NCBI GenBank assembly: GCA_008638375.1
Contig: CM018037.1
Coordinates: 31,729,076-31,793,075, forward strand
Length of the DNA: 64,000 nt
Origin: Nyssa sinensis
Taxonomy: Eukaryota > Streptophyta > Magnoliopsida > Cornales > Nyssaceae
Direction: 5' to 3'
Part shown: in pieces, positions 12,276 to 24,889 of the stretch
Numbering within the stretch: position 1 is the first letter of the stretch
How the letters are laid out: every line of letters begins with the position of its first letter
Program-made: the position numbers and the translations under genes
The notes under the pieces: generated by a model
What the model was told of the DNA's origin: nothing
The model's database searches: none
The model's input: only the letters and a program-made list of their open reading frames with translations

Positions 12276-12677
12276 TCCTAAATGGCAGGTGGGTCAGAAT
12301 ATGTATGTATATATAGCATTACATATTTTGTCTTTCTTGAGAGAAGTTGACAAAATGATCCAATAGTTAGGTGAATGAGTTTGATTACTTTGTAAGTATT
12401 GGTTTTAAGTTTTGGAGTTTTTATAGAACATAGAATAGCAATCATAGATATAGATTGTGTGGTAGATTAGTTAATTTGTTCACTTAATCCATAATTTGCA
12501 CTCTAAAAAAAGGCAAACACTAAATCATGAAAATGTCATTTTTGGTTGGTTTGGTTCATATTTTTATTTTTTGTTGTTGTTGTTGTCAAAGTGGTATCTT
12601 AATTTTGCTAGACTAATTCATTTCTTATGAGTCATGAGTATAGTGGATTGAATTCAGAACTTCTGGATTTATGATTT

Positions 12678-13021
12678 GTTGCTGTAAATCAGGTCAAGTT
12701 ATTCGAGCTTGGTTTGGTTAGAGACTCATTCAAAATCAACTTGTAAGATAAATAAGTTAAACTTGAATATATTTTAAAATTCGTTAATTTATTGAGTTTG
12801 ACTCGTTAAGCCAAGAATAGTTTAATACTATATAAAAAAAATCAAGCTACTTGAATTCGGCTCGCGATCGACTTGATTAAAGACTTGTTCGAGATCGCCT
12901 CGAAAAATTAACTATCCGAATTTGAATACAATTTGAAACTCGTTTATTTTAACGAGTCAAAATTAAATAACTCACTGCTCGACTCTACTCGACGACTTGA
13001 CTCGACTCATTTAAAACACTA
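12678..13021. mobile_element. hAT-like MITE, GGCTGTAAACGAG family (copy 2)
   Basis: It begins GCTGTAAATCAGGTCAAG and ends GACTTGACTCGACTCATTTAA. Internal landmarks match the other copies (AACTTGAATATATTTTAAA, ACTATATAAAAAAAATCAAG, GAGATCGCCTCGAAAAATTA). About 344 bp, non-coding. Confidence 0.65.
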
Positions 13022-14667
13022 CATTTCCAAACCAATTAGTTCACCAGCCAGACTCATTTGGTTGACATTTAGAAACCACTTTGTTTGGTGTTGAAAATAA
13101 ATGCAAACTCTATTTTATCTCAATAACAATAATATACTTCACTTTATTTAGTGAGACAGATTTGAAATAACCATTTAAATAAAAATCATTGGTTGGTACA
13201 ATGGCAAAATGTTCACATTCTTAAGCGTGAGAATACAGATTTGAATTTAATAACAAACACTTTTTATAATAATAATAATATTAAAGATTATATAGATCTC
13301 CGATGTATCTCTTTTAACACCTTGCATAAACGAGACCAACACTTATAATGCCCTTTTAGTTCATGGAACATGATAATCCCATGTTAATATTGATCAATTT
13401 TTTTTGTATTATTTAAAAATGGTAAGCTGCTGAGGTTATTTCCCATCTTCTTTAATTTCAAAAAATATAATGACCCATCAAAATCAGATTGCATTCTTGG
13501 AAATGGTTTTCTTTTTCACCCATTTATTGACTTTTGTTTTATTTATGGAATTTCTTAATCACACCATTGTTGAAATGCATGAAGGCTGTGTTTTGACTTT
13601 ATATGATTGAAAAATGGTTCAAAGAAATTCCAAGAAGGGTTGTTAATTTGTACACTCAAACAAAAAGAATATTTACACACACAAAAAAAGAAGTTAAGAT
13701 GATAATAATTTTTAACCATGGTGCACCTTACCCATTTGTGTCCTTTCCTTTTAAGGAAATATAATTAATTTCCATTCCATTTGTTTCTAAGCAAAATAAC
13801 CTTCTATTGGTGTTAAAACCGTAACCCTTTGAATCGAGGAATTTAGAAAGAAATGAAAGAAAAAAGAAAAAAATGAGAAGTTATTTCTTACTTGGTTTAA
13901 AACTATGAAAGGAATGGAAAGGAGATGGTATGGTGGGGAAGGGGGTTTTTAATCCTCATTTTATCAAATTTGCTCTCTTCCTAAAAGTGAACACAACAGA
14001 GGAAAATGAAAGAATCTTATAATACCTATTCTAACCATAAAATTATAAAAGAAAAAAATAAAAAAAGACACATTTATATTAAGGCATAATATAAAAAATA
14101 TATATAATTCTTTCATTTTGTTTCTTTCTTCTATTATTTCCAAGCAAGACAAGAGGATTACACGACTATTTCATTCATTTGTTATCCAAACATGAAGAAG
14201 GAATTACATTCTCATTTTCTCTTCCTCATAACTAATTTTAATCTCTCATCTCCTTTCCCTCCTACTTATCTAAGCATAATGTAAGTGATCGAGTGACATT
14301 TTCTGTCTCTTCTTATAAGAGAGGTCATAGTTTCGAATCTTTCTAAAGTAAAAGTGTATGATATTATGTTTATTTTTTAGTCATGGGCTAAGTTTGTTAG
14401 TGATATGGTTGATTCCCCAGTAATGAACTGGATTTATCTGTAATTATACTTGTAAATATATACTCTTTCTGTTTAGAAACAAAAATCTTTGATTGGTTAA
14501 CATTTTCTAAAGTTCAACAGTCAACTCCCTCCAACTATTGGAGTTGACTTGAGAAATTTTATGCATAATCCAATTTGAACAAGTTCATGACTATATTAAT
14601 GCTTTGTCTAACCAATTATTTCAATTTTTAAATACTTTGTATTCATACAAATTATAGAAAATTCAAT
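13022..14667. other. Intergenic AT-rich DNA, no gene seen
   Basis: No coding or RNA gene is supported. A stretch at about 14283-14440 contains GTGATCGAGTGACATTT and a TAGTTTCGAATC motif about 50 bp later. This spacing is like tRNA-derived SINE heads in plants but is too weak to call. Confidence 0.5.
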
Positions 14668-15430
14668 TCGTGTTTGGTTAGAATTTTCAAATGTTGTGTT
14701 TCAAAAACTGCTTTTGAAAATTCATCTTCCTCACTTTTGAAAATTTTCAAAATCTTCCCCCTCCATCTCTCTATCTTCTCTCAACATCACCCGCCATCTA
14801 CAACAAATCCACCAATTTTCCATCGCAGTCTCCCATTAACCTCTGTCTACAACCACCAAGCATGGTCACTGGAAGGGGTGTCGGGCGTTGTTGCTCTATT
14901 GTTCTTGTTGTCGTTTGGAGAGAGAGAGAGAGAGAGAAAGAGAGGGAGGAAATGGTTGTCAATGAAGCTTAGTAGTCACGATAGTAGGCTTCCGATGGGT
15001 GTTAGTGGTGTACGCTGGTGAGGTGGTATGGGAGGTGGGAGGTGAGTGGTGGCGCTGTGTTGTGATGGAGGTAGGTGGTGGTATTTGTGATGCCTGATAG
15101 AGAGGGAGTGAGAGATAAGATTCTTTTGAGCTGTGATTCAACGTAGCACATGATTTTTGAGTTCATTTGACTTAATTATAAAAATCTTGACTCTTGATGC
15201 CTTTCTTGTATGAGGTTTCATCATGGTGATTAACATGTATTGATATTAGTATATAAAAAAGGTGAAGAATTTTTTTTTTTTGAATTATATCCAAACACAT
15301 TTTCAATTTTTTTTTTAAATTCAAATTATTATATCCAAACACATTTTTATAATTTTTTAAAAATCAATTATAAAATTTTAAAATACTTTTAAAAAAATTA
15401 TATATAAATTACTATCTAAACGCAACCAAA
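14668..15430. mobile_element. Putative foldback transposon with CT-rich and GA-rich arms
   Basis: The left end GTGTTTGGTTAGAATTTT partly matches the inverse of the right end near TATCTAAACGCAACC. Within it, CTCCATCTCTCTATCTTCTC (14761 on) is the near inverse of GATAGAGAGGGAGTGAGAG (15098 on), and CCACCAAGC/GGTGG words are also mirrored. The interior has a (GA)n run at 14919-14946. Reading frames here are low-complexity and not gene-like. The exact type is uncertain. Confidence 0.45.
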
Positions 15431-17266
15431 TTTCTAGAATATTAAGACTTTGGGCTCCTAACTTTATTAAAATAATCAAATTTTCACTGTGAATATAATA
15501 CAAACTTCACTAAGAGAAGTCTTTGCTGTCAATAAAGAGATGCAGCCATTATTTTGTTTCTAGTTAATAGTCAAAAGTTTAATAATGAGCCTCATTAGGT
15601 TTAATGATGAGTCTGAGATCATCCATAAAATTTGATCTTTGGACCATAATGCCAATGTCCTTTAGGTCATGTTTAGCTGAATAAGAGTTTTGAATAAAAT
15701 AAATGTTATCATATTCCATATTTAATATTTTTAATTGAATTGAATATTTATAATTTATAAATTATTTATGTTCTACTAAGATATGATTTAACTTATACAA
15801 AAAAAAAAAAAAAAGTGATAGTATTTGACTTATCACATTCCATTAGAATAAAAATATAATTTTATATCATAAAAAAAATTACAATACCTACGATATAAAG
15901 AGACGAAGACGCTGACAAGTCAAGTTAAAGAAATCAAAAATTCCTTTTTTCAATGTTCAAAATTATTTTTATATATGTTTCAGATTTTTTAATGTATTTT
16001 TATATTAATAAATAAATTTATATATATATATATATACACACATATTCATACACTACTTATATGCATGTATATAGTCATTAATTTGGATGATTCTTAGTAA
16101 TACGGATTATGATTTTTTTTATTCACGCAGAAAGTGAGAGACTATTATATTGTAAATAATATTTACACAATTACAATAAAATTTTAATTTTAATTTTAGA
16201 TACCTCGTATAGCATATATTTGAGAAAAAAAAATGACTTTCAGATAAATAATTTTTGAAGATCTTGAGAAAAAAAGTACATAAGAAAAAAAAATAAAAAA
16301 TAGTTATATTTGAATCTTATATCTGATAGGCATCCAAACACAGGATGAGAATATAACAACATATCCAACCTTTTATCCGAGTCATATCCAAAAACTAGAT
16401 TGAAATATTTAATATCCCACAACATTTTATATCCTATTGGATCCAACTATAACTGATCTAATGCCTCCTTACCCGATCGTCCAAACAAGACTTTAGTAAT
16501 TGAAATTTCATTAATTTAAATATTCAACAAAAATTATCCAGAAAATTATAGAGACATTTACACATAATTCTCCTACTATTATGTCAAAATGGGTATTTAT
16601 TCAATGGAATATTGGATTAATCATACTTTAGAACCTTTCTACTAAAATGTTGTTTATCGATCATAAAAATTTTCAATGCTACTTTATTTCTAGATTTCTT
16701 TTTTCCCTTATTAAGGATGGGTCTTAATTTCTTTTCATTACACCAAACATATAGATATATATAGGTCGATTTTAGCATTAAGTCCGCTAAACAATAGTTT
16801 TAAGTCCCACCTACAAAGAGGATACTAAATTTTATATATATTTATAGTATAATTCAAATTAAAAATTTAAGACTTATAAATAAGTTTTAAGTTAAAAAAA
16901 ATAAGTCAAATCAATCACATTTGATAAAAAAAATAAAAAATGAATGGTGATATTGTAATTGTTTTAAAGGGACTTTTTGATAATATAGAACTCTTCCTCA
17001 TCAACTCATTCTCTCTTTTTCTAATCTTTCTTATTCTCAATTTTGAGTATTAAATAACAAATCGACAGCAAAAAAAAAAAATCAATACTAAGAAAAAGAT
17101 TAAGGGAGAACGGAGAATCAAAATATTAATTCTAAATTTTTCAACCCTAAATATAGAAGTAAGTTCATCATTTCCTACTATTATTTTTATCTGATATTAT
17201 CTAACTGGATTTTTTTTTTAAAAAAAAGTGAATATTTCTAATAGTGGAATAACATTTCGATTTTGT

Positions 17267-17297
<31 letters not shown>
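15431..17297. other. Intergenic AT-rich DNA with a repeat relic, no gene seen
   Basis: Contains a TA microsatellite at 16020-16035, a relic of the 50316-type dispersed repeat at 16757-16925, and a long TA run at 17270-17298. No ORF resembles a known family. Confidence 0.5.
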
Positions 17298-17298
<1 letters not shown>

Positions 17299-17981
17299 GA
17301 TATACCACAAACAAACACACCAATCACTTTGAGACACGTGTGCCCACTGAATTAACAAATCTCGATCCTACAGAGCTGACAATTTCGATCATACAGAACA
17401 GCTACAAGCCTTCAGGGTATTCTCATATATGTCTATCATACAGAACAGCCACAAGCCTTCAGGGCATTCTTATTTATATATCATTCAGAGCCGATAAACT
17501 CGATCATACAGTGCAGATGAAGCCTTCAAGACATTCTCATGTATACATCTTCCAGACCTCCCGTTCTGGACAATATTTATTCAACACTTCATATGGATCC
17601 AACTTTATGGTTTCCTTAACAACTGTCAAGCGGGGAATAAGGAAACGGTCTTCAATGCGGAAACTACTATTTATAGTTATCTCCATCTACGACTCAAGGC
17701 TCCAGAAGGTAACTGCAATCTCCGATAATCATATCCCTATATTCATGGCATCGAATCCTAATCAACTTAGGAAAGCCACGGCTTATATATTAAACCCTAG
17801 AGGTACGCTTTTATTTTCATGCTCATTCTTTGGCTTTCAATACAGTCTTTCAATTCTCTTACTTACTTAAGCATCGGAGCGGCTACCGCCGGAGCCAATC
17901 CGGTGGTCCTCTGATCATCTCTCTGAGTATTCTACAGGTCACGGAGCCCACACGTGTTGCGAGTCAAAAAGTGCAGCATCA
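17298..17981 (+). mobile_element. Solo LTR of a Ty3/gypsy-type retrotransposon
   Basis: The unit starts TGATATACCAC and ends GCAGCATCA, so TGAT...ATCA are inverted terminal bases. ATATA lies on both sides (17293-17297 and 17982-17986); it would be a 5-bp target duplication, but the site is a TA run, so this is weak. The left part has three diverged tandem units with ATACAGAACAGCYACAAG and CCTTCAGGGCATTCTYAT (about 17385-17550), like a U3 enhancer. A TATA-like ATATATTAAACCCTAG follows at about 17786. The downstream segment AGCATCGGAGCGGCTACCG, CCAATCCGGTGGTCCTCTGA, CAGGTCACGGAGC is typical of R-U5 in plant gypsy LTRs. No gag/pol or second LTR is attached, so this is probably a recombination product. 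Confidence 0.75.
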
Positions 17982-19610
17982 ATATATATATATATATATA
18001 TATATATTACAATATACATACGATTTAAAAAAGAATTACCTTAATATTCAAAAATAAAAAAATGTCTCATTTTAAGTTCTTGCTTCAACTCTTAAATCGT
18101 CTTGAACAATTATATATACACACACACACTAATAAACGGTTTTCAATGGTGGACCAAAGCCAACTAACAACAGTAATTGAAAGAGCAATAACATCTCCTA
18201 GGACAACTTTATTTAAAGTGCTTTATTAGGAATTTCACTAAAGTCTAAAGTAAGATGTGCTTGGAAAGCAATGCCCATTTCAGAGAAAAAAGAAACAATG
18301 TGATTGATGCTGAGAGATGATTTGCAGAGAATAAATATATTCCCTACTTGAATATTTCTTAGTAATGTCTGTTCTGATTAGGGTTCCTGGTGGGAATCCT
18401 CCACCATCCCACCACCAATTTGTCTTCATTAACTATTTTCTTTGTCAAAATTTGGAAATGATCGTACCACTCTAATCTTCCCATTAAGAAAAAATCTCTA
18501 TGGGTTGTATTTTTATTCTAATTGTGTTCAAACGTGGATCGTTTGTCATGAGTTGAATTCTTCGACTGTTATAATTAATAATTTTTTTTTAGGTATTACT
18601 ATTTGGGTCAGTTGGGATTGGTGGCCAACATGATTGGACAAGTCCAAGAGATTAAGAGGCAAATCCCAAAGTCTTGCGATAACGGTTCAACGGCTAAGTT
18701 TTTTAATTTTAGATATTTAATAAAGTATAAAAATTTGGACAACCATCTAACATAAGATTGGTTTCCCAAAAGACTTGATATTTGGATGAGCATCTAGTCT
18801 TAGGTAAGACGTTTAGGGATAAAATACTTTGGAGTTTTGCACAATTTCTAAATTTCGGACGATTAATAGGCTTAGAGTAGTAGACAAATGTCCATGAGAA
18901 ATTACTAAGCATCATATAAACATAGTTTATGTCTGAATATTAGAAGAATCTTTTGTCTATCACCTCCCGAGTGATAAAGTCTGCACACATGAGATAGGTG
19001 ATAGCAATATCAGTATAATAAGATAAATTCTCATTACCGAAAAACATTGATCTTCCATCGTGACTCGGTGCCATGGAATGTAGGACATGGATGACCAAAT
19101 GGAAAGCATGCAAAGCATAGGCATAATCGATTCCATTATGATACTTACAAATACTAATTTTAAAATTGAACAAAGGATTACGTCATTGGTAACTTAGTAC
19201 TTAACAGAGCATTAGATTAGTTTAGCCTAACCTATCATAGATATAGGAGTAGCCATAGTCATATATTTTACCACTTCTTTCATTCTTTGTACTTATTAGT
19301 CCCATCATACAACTTTTGCTTATAATCCTTTGTAAATGCATTCAAGATTGTATTAGAAATTACTTATTTAATACAATGTGTTTTTTTTATTTGTTTCATT
19401 GCTTGCTATTTCATTCATTTTGTTGGTCAGTCTATGTAAAAGCTCTCATTTTTAGAAGCGATTAGACTTGAAGAAAATGACAATTTCCTACTTCCAACAC
19501 CATCTAATCTAACATACACTAACACATTAAGAGGAATTAAAGTTTGGCATATATGTGAACTCGTCTAGCTCTAATCCGGTCATACTCTTGATATTGACAA
19601 TTTTAAGCCA
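17982..19610. other. Intergenic DNA, probably decayed transposon
   Basis: Less AT-rich than its surroundings between 18430 and 19500, but every frame is broken and no protein motif is recognisable. It could be an old LTR or other element. No RNA gene seen. Confidence 0.4.
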
Positions 19611-19611
19611 A

Positions 19612-19612
19612 G

Positions 19613-19653
<41 letters not shown>
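19612..19653. repeat. Long (TA)n microsatellite
   Basis: About 20 uninterrupted TA dinucleotides. One of the longest TA arrays in the window. Confidence 0.95.
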
Positions 19654-19656
<3 letters not shown>

Positions 19657-19729
19657 ATACCTTTAAGTAATAAATTTATAGAGGAGGTCAGATAAACATA
19701 ACAATTCTTATATACCAAATTCAGAAACT

Positions 19730-20345
19730 TAATTTCAGTAAAAAAAAAAATACATGAAATGGACAATTTTATTATTTAAAAAAAATTGACTGAAACAAAA
19801 TATTTGTAATTTATCAAGGTAAAATAAGAGTAATAAATGTAATTTGATAAACCTCAAGAAAAATTTGTATAATTATCAAAAAAATTCAGTACAAGTGTAA
19901 TTTACTTAATATAATAGGATAAATTACACTAATTTCTTTTGAAATTTTTGACAATTAAAAAAATATTTTTTAAAATTTCTAAAATTACAATGACCCCCCT
20001 ACTTTTACTTTCAAGCTACAAATACTTCTCCTTCACCTATTTTTTTCTTCAAAATGACAAAATTGTCCTTTCATTATTTTTTTGCATTTTTTTTAAAACT
20101 TTGACCAATTGTTTTGCTAACTCTTTTTTTTTTTCTTTTTTAAATAATATTAATTAAAATCTTCTTTGACTAAAAAAATATAAGTTATTTATCTTAAATT
20201 TAGTTTTATATAAAATAAAAAATGCTTTAAAAAAATTTTAAAAAATTGATGAAAATTTAAAAAAATATATATGTAAAAGAATTAAAATAAAAAGGATATT
20301 TTTGTTATTTTCAAATAAATTTAGATAAAAGAATATATATTTTTA
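19730..20345. mobile_element. Two abutting partial MITEs, TAAATTACACTGAC family (copies 3 and 4)
   Basis: 19730-19910 is the 3' part of one copy, ending TGTAATTTACTTA. 19917-20345 begins afresh with ATAAATTACACTAATTTC and runs through the family order (AAATTACAATGACC, CTTCAAAATGACAAAATTG) before losing its right end. Both are mutated and non-coding. A third fragment is at 20898-21240. Confidence 0.6.
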
Positions 20346-20897
20346 ATTAGCTAGTAAAAATAAGAAAAGTCGAGACCAATCAATTGTGATACTATCGTCG
20401 CGTATCTCATTAGATTTTTGTCCCTACTAAGAAAATGAAATGCGAGTCGTGACAAGCCACGTCATACATGGCTGTCTGACTTGAAACAGAGCAATCAAAT
20501 TACTACAGCTGTCACACTTACTATAAATTGATCTGATAATGGGACTACCTAAAATTGGCTGCCGACGCCCCCAAACACTGTTTCCAACTTTCCACCGTAA
20601 TTTAACGCTTTTGTTATGAAATGACAGACTTGCCCTTCAACGATAAGGTTCAAATTTGTGTGCGCTTCCTCTCCTCCGTTTAAAGTATCCTCTCTCATCT
20701 AACAATTTGAGGGACTTGCTTTCTGACTCTTGATTTTACATCGACTTTTTTTTTGTCACAATTATTGGAGGATGGACATTAAATATAATATAAATTTATT
20801 ATTTTATTTTTCACATAATTATATTGACATCTTATTTTGTAATATTTAATAATTATAATTTTTTTATAATTTATTAAAAAATAAAAGATGCTACTAC

Positions 20898-21240
20898 AAT
20901 ATACAAATACTGGTCTCTCTTAAGTTTTTTAAAATTACACTGATCTTCTTATTTTTATTAACAAATTACAAATACTTTATCTAATCATTTTTTTTTTCAA
21001 AATGGCAAAATTACCCATTTCATTTTTTTGTATTTTTTTAATTTTAACCAATTTTTTTAAAAAAAATTTAAAGAATTTTTTTATTTTATATTAAAATAAA
21101 TTTAAGGTTTTAATTAATATTTATTTGAAAATAAAAAAATAAAAACTTTGATGAAAAATGAAAAAAATAAATGTTAAAAAAAATATAAAAAAATAATTTT
21201 ATCATTTTGAAATAAATTAACTGAAGACGATTTGATTTAC
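20898..21240. mobile_element. Partial MITE, TAAATTACACTGAC family (copy 5)
   Basis: Starts in CTGGTCTCTCTTAAG, continues AAAATTACACTGATCTTC and TTCAAAATGGCAAAATTACC, and ends in ATTTTATCATTTTGAAATAA. The terminal inverted repeats are mostly lost. Confidence 0.55.
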
Positions 21241-21710
21241 ATTTAGTCATGGAGATAAATTATTAGGCTTAAAAGGGATAAAAAAAAAATATCTTCCTCG
21301 TCTCATTGCCGTCACCATTTCCACTTTCTATTTCCCAACTCAATGTCTCCTTTTTCTTTATAATTGTTGCAGTGACAATCACCTCCCGGGATGAATGTAA
21401 AAAGAAAAAACAATAGTTTGGTAATAAAATAATATATAAAAAATTTATATTTATAAATTTTAAATTTTAACATATAATATATATTTTAAATATAATTAAA
21501 TTATAACATCATTTATATCATTATTTATATTACATGTTAAATTATAATATTCATAAACATTAATTTTTATTTTAAAAACCTTATCAATGTACTTTTTCCC
21601 AACCATTGCGGCCACCACCTTCTCTTTATGTGATTTTTAATCCGGCGCGTTTTGTAACCAATCGAGGCTGTGATTACTTTTCTTTCAATATATAGTGATA
21701 AAGACTCAAG

Positions 21711-21744
<34 letters not shown>

Positions 21745-23349
21745 TTGTATTGCATGCACCTTAAATTAATTGAAAATCCATAAATAAATCTACTTAACCA
21801 AATCCCAACAGAAACTGCTATTGCTTAGCTCCGAATGACGTAAGCTTTCTGTCACTGGGTTTGGTTTGAACACTCACTGATAGATTTAAAAAGTTTCAAG
21901 TATTAAATTAAAAATATTAAAATTTAAAAAATTTATATAAATATATTAAAAAATTTTAAAAAGTCAAGTTTTATTTTGTTAAAATATTTTAACAAATTTA
22001 GTAATAAAAAATATAATATTAAAATTCATGACTCCGACTTATTTTTCTTAGCTTTGGTCATTGTAAATACGAATTATAAGAAAGTTTTCAATAAATTTAT
22101 AATGTCACGTGATGGTATAATACGCTGTCATGTATATAATGACTTTATTAAAATAAATAAATTATAACATATATGATGTAAGTATTATTAAAAAATATAT
22201 TAAAACTAGTAATATATATAACAAATCTATTAAAATGCTTTTCCTATCACATGTGGATAGAGGCAATTCAATAGTTCTTTCAAATACTATTATCAATCAT
22301 GAGTGGAAGGTGGGGGCTAGATAGGGCCATGTTTTCTCACTCAACCCTTTGTAATATATTAGAATTGTGTTATTGCATCAATATAGCTAGGTGTACTTTA
22401 TCCATTGGGGCATTTCTTCCCCCACCCACAAAGACACTAAAACAAATCCTTGGAATGATAACATATATGACACAATATTAAACATAATTAGATAATAAGT
22501 TAATGCCTTCGGGTATCATGGGTCACTCTTTCTGTGAATTAAATTTGTGTGAAATATTTGATATTTTATTCTCAATTTTTATAGAATTTAAAAAATATAT
22601 ATATAATTGTCCCCTGTAATTTTATTTTATTTTAATTTTTATTTTTATAAAAGACCCTTTTACATATTAATTTTAATTTTTTTACTTTCTAAATTAATGG
22701 TCTGACTCAGCTACTACATGAGAGTTGTTATATATGTCTTTAACAATACATTTAAAAACATGGTATATAAATTGTAATACAAGTGAAATTCACTTCAAAA
22801 CAAGGTGAGATGGTTACAAATTTACAATTGGCTAAGAGGTAAATGAAAAAAGCACATTATAGGTAATTGAACAAAATTCCTAATGAAGTTCAGTAAATTT
22901 TTAAGTGGAATTAAATTAGTGTTGAATTAATAAATTGCCTATAATTTAAAACAATCAAAGTTTCAAAATTTAGAAAAAGTGGCACCTTTGCATTAATTTT
23001 GCCTTAATCAAGGGGGAAAATTCCTTATTAGGAAACAATATCTTAGTTATATAACTGTTACACTCATTTGATAACTACTTTGATTTTAATACTTAATGTG
23101 AGATTCTCAATGAATGATGAAATTATAAAAATTAATTCCAAGTGCGACAATCGCATAAAAAAATTATAAAAAAAACTAACAAAATATTTTGATTTTTGAA
23201 CAAAAAATAAATAAAATGAAAGAAAGAAAAAAAAAGAAAAGAGAAAAAAAGAATAGTCATTTTCCCTCTATTTGAATATTTAGCAGAAAAATAAAAAAAG
23301 AAGTTTATTATTATATTGTTTAAATTGTCAACAAGAGAGAAAGAAAAAG

Positions 23350-23380
<31 letters not shown>

Positions 23381-23385
23381 TATTT
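21241..23385. other. Intergenic very AT-rich DNA, no gene seen
   Basis: Contains TA microsatellites at 21715-21738 and 23351-23376 and many A/T homopolymers. No coding region, RNA gene or classifiable transposon is supported. Confidence 0.5.
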
Positions 23386-23387
23386 AA

Positions 23388-23958
23388 GAGTAAATTACAT
23401 TTAGCAGCTCATGAGATTTTTTTTTTTTTGATAACTGTGGGTTTTCAATTCCTGTGCAAAGCGCTAGGTTGACTGACTAGTCCCATAGAGCGGTGCATAC
23501 CCCCACTACGCGCGTCAGGTAAAGCAGACATTTGTTGTAAGGCCCTAGGGAAGCACCAAAGAAAGTTTTTGAGCCTATGTAGTATCGAACCTAAGACAAC
23601 ACTTATGAGATTCTTTATATTTACAAATAGACTCCTTTAATTTGACTAATTATACTGTATATCCGTAGATTATTAATTTAACATTGTTAATAGAAATAGT
23701 GCAATTACAAATATATCCCTTTTTTTGTTTAATAAATTTTTAATAAAAAAATAATCTTCATTAAAATCAATTACAAAGTTATCATTTTAAAAAAACATTA
23801 TTTGTTAATGTAATAAAAAAAATATGTTGTCAGTAACGAATTGTCATGATAGAGATGATATGTGCTATGAACTATCACGTTATAAGAGTATAGTTAATCA
23901 AACTAGAAGGAATTTATATACAATTGACAAAAACTTCAAAGAGATGCCAAATATAATA
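23388..23958. mobile_element. MITE related to the element at 39732, interrupted by a SINE
   Basis: The left part (GAGTAAATTACATTTAGCAG) and right part (ACAATTGACAAAAACTTCAAAGAG) match the ends of the element at 39732-40095, which begins GGGTAATTTACACTCAAC and ends in AATGTGTAATTTACCC. The internal AATTACAAATATATCCCTTT block is also shared. The left arm is split at 23419-23601 by a SINE insertion. Confidence 0.6.
23419..23601 (-). mobile_element. SINE inserted in a MITE, with poly(A) tail and 11-bp target duplication
   Basis: Read on the minus strand, the insert begins just after AATCTCATAAG (23612-23602) with GTTGTCTTAGGTTCGATACT, which contains a tRNA B-box-like GGTTCGATACT. It runs through a distinctly more GC-rich body (GCGCGTAGTGGGGGTATGC) and ends in an A-run followed by AATCTCATGAG (23418-23408). 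The two flanking 11-mers differ at one base and are the expected target-site duplication of LINE-driven insertion. The A-box part seems absent, so it is probably 5'-truncated. Confidence 0.7.
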
Positions 23959-24460
23959 CATCCATTATTTAATAATTATATCAAAATTTTTTGATCATAA
24001 ATGTCATAAGTCTTTGTTATTACATTAAAGACACATTTTGTACTTTAAAAAATTCATTAAATAAATTCAAGTTTTCTTTAAATTCATCCACTTTTGAATT
24101 GAGAAGAGGAGTAAAATTAAAATCCCAATCTTTCTTTTATAATCAATTCATCTTTTTATTTTCACAAAATATTCAAATTTTTTTTTTGTCCAGACACTTC
24201 TTTTAAATTACTTTCAAAATAAAATATTTTGAATAATACTAAATATTTTAAATTTATGTCGTGGTTTGAACATCTCTAATGTGATGTGTTATGAATTGTG
24301 ATAATGTGGAATTACAAAAAAAAAATAGAAAATACAAAATAATACATTTCATTGGAAATACACATAAAAATTTAAAATATCTAGCATTTTTCAAATATGT
24401 GCCTAAGCTAAGGTGTTTTACTATGTTAATGTCATTTTCCAAGCATTAATTTTAAACCCT
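23959..24460. other. AT-rich DNA upstream of the COI1 promoter
   Basis: No ORF, RNA gene or clear transposon. Base composition becomes more balanced from about 24430, where the COI1 upstream region begins. Confidence 0.5.
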
Positions 24461-24541
24461 AGCCATTAATTGGGTATCAAATCAGACACAATCAAGTGCA
24501 ACAGGTAACTGGTTTTCCACAATGTCCCCAATTGTGGGTTG

Positions 24542-24553
24542 CCACGTGGTCAA
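24542..24553. promoter_or_regulatory. Palindromic G-box (CCACGTGG) abutting a W-box
   Basis: CCACGTGG at 24542-24549 is a perfect G-box palindrome. It is directly overlapped by GGTCAA (24548-24553), whose complement TTGACC is a W-box core for WRKY factors. It lies 670 bp upstream of the COI1 ATG. G-boxes are bound by bHLH factors including MYC2, the jasmonate-pathway regulator, and by bZIPs. Binding and use here are inference; the motif is seen directly. Confidence 0.6.
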
Positions 24554-24835
24554 CTGAGGGCAATTCTGTTTCCCAACGACACGTTGCCTACCGTGATTGG
24601 TTAAACCGGCATGTTTTTGTCGTTTCCTCTTTTACTCCATTTTCTCTCTCTCCTATCTCTTTCCGTTTTCTTTGGTTCGAGCCGCACACAGAAATCAAGC
24701 TGATACCTCTCCAGAGTGTCTGATCCACTTCATCTCCGCGGAGAAACAGTTGGCTTGGAACTGTAACCGTATTGATCTCCACCGTTGATTCCTCTTTTAT
24801 AATCTTCTTTCAGTTGCTTTGCGACGACGAAGACG

Positions 24836-24889
24836 ATGTGTTTCGCGAAGATAGAATCTTCGATGCTTCTTCACTCTCCTATTGGTTGA
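24836..24889 (+). promoter_or_regulatory. Upstream ORF in the probable COI1 leader
   Basis: ATG at 24836 opens a 17-codon frame ending TGA at 24887-24889, with a second in-frame ATG at 24863. A separate 19-codon uORF lies at 25071-25130. Both matter only if the leader starts upstream of them and is not spliced away. A possible leader intron with donor AAAG/GTTAGT (about 25126) and acceptor TTGTTTAG (about 25206) would remove the second uORF's stop. Confidence 0.35.

Noticed and set aside
14674..15141. Open frames on both strands (115 and 60 residues)
   Set aside because: They come from CT- and GA-rich arms of a foldback repeat. Low-complexity Ser/Pro/Thr or Glu/Arg runs, no family.
17340..17870. 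176-residue open frame
   Set aside because: It lies wholly inside the solo LTR and consists of the tandem U3 units. No retroviral or cellular protein similarity.
18430..19500. Possible LTR or copia element
   Set aside because: Composition differs from its surroundings, but I found no TG...CA ends, primer-binding site or protein motif.
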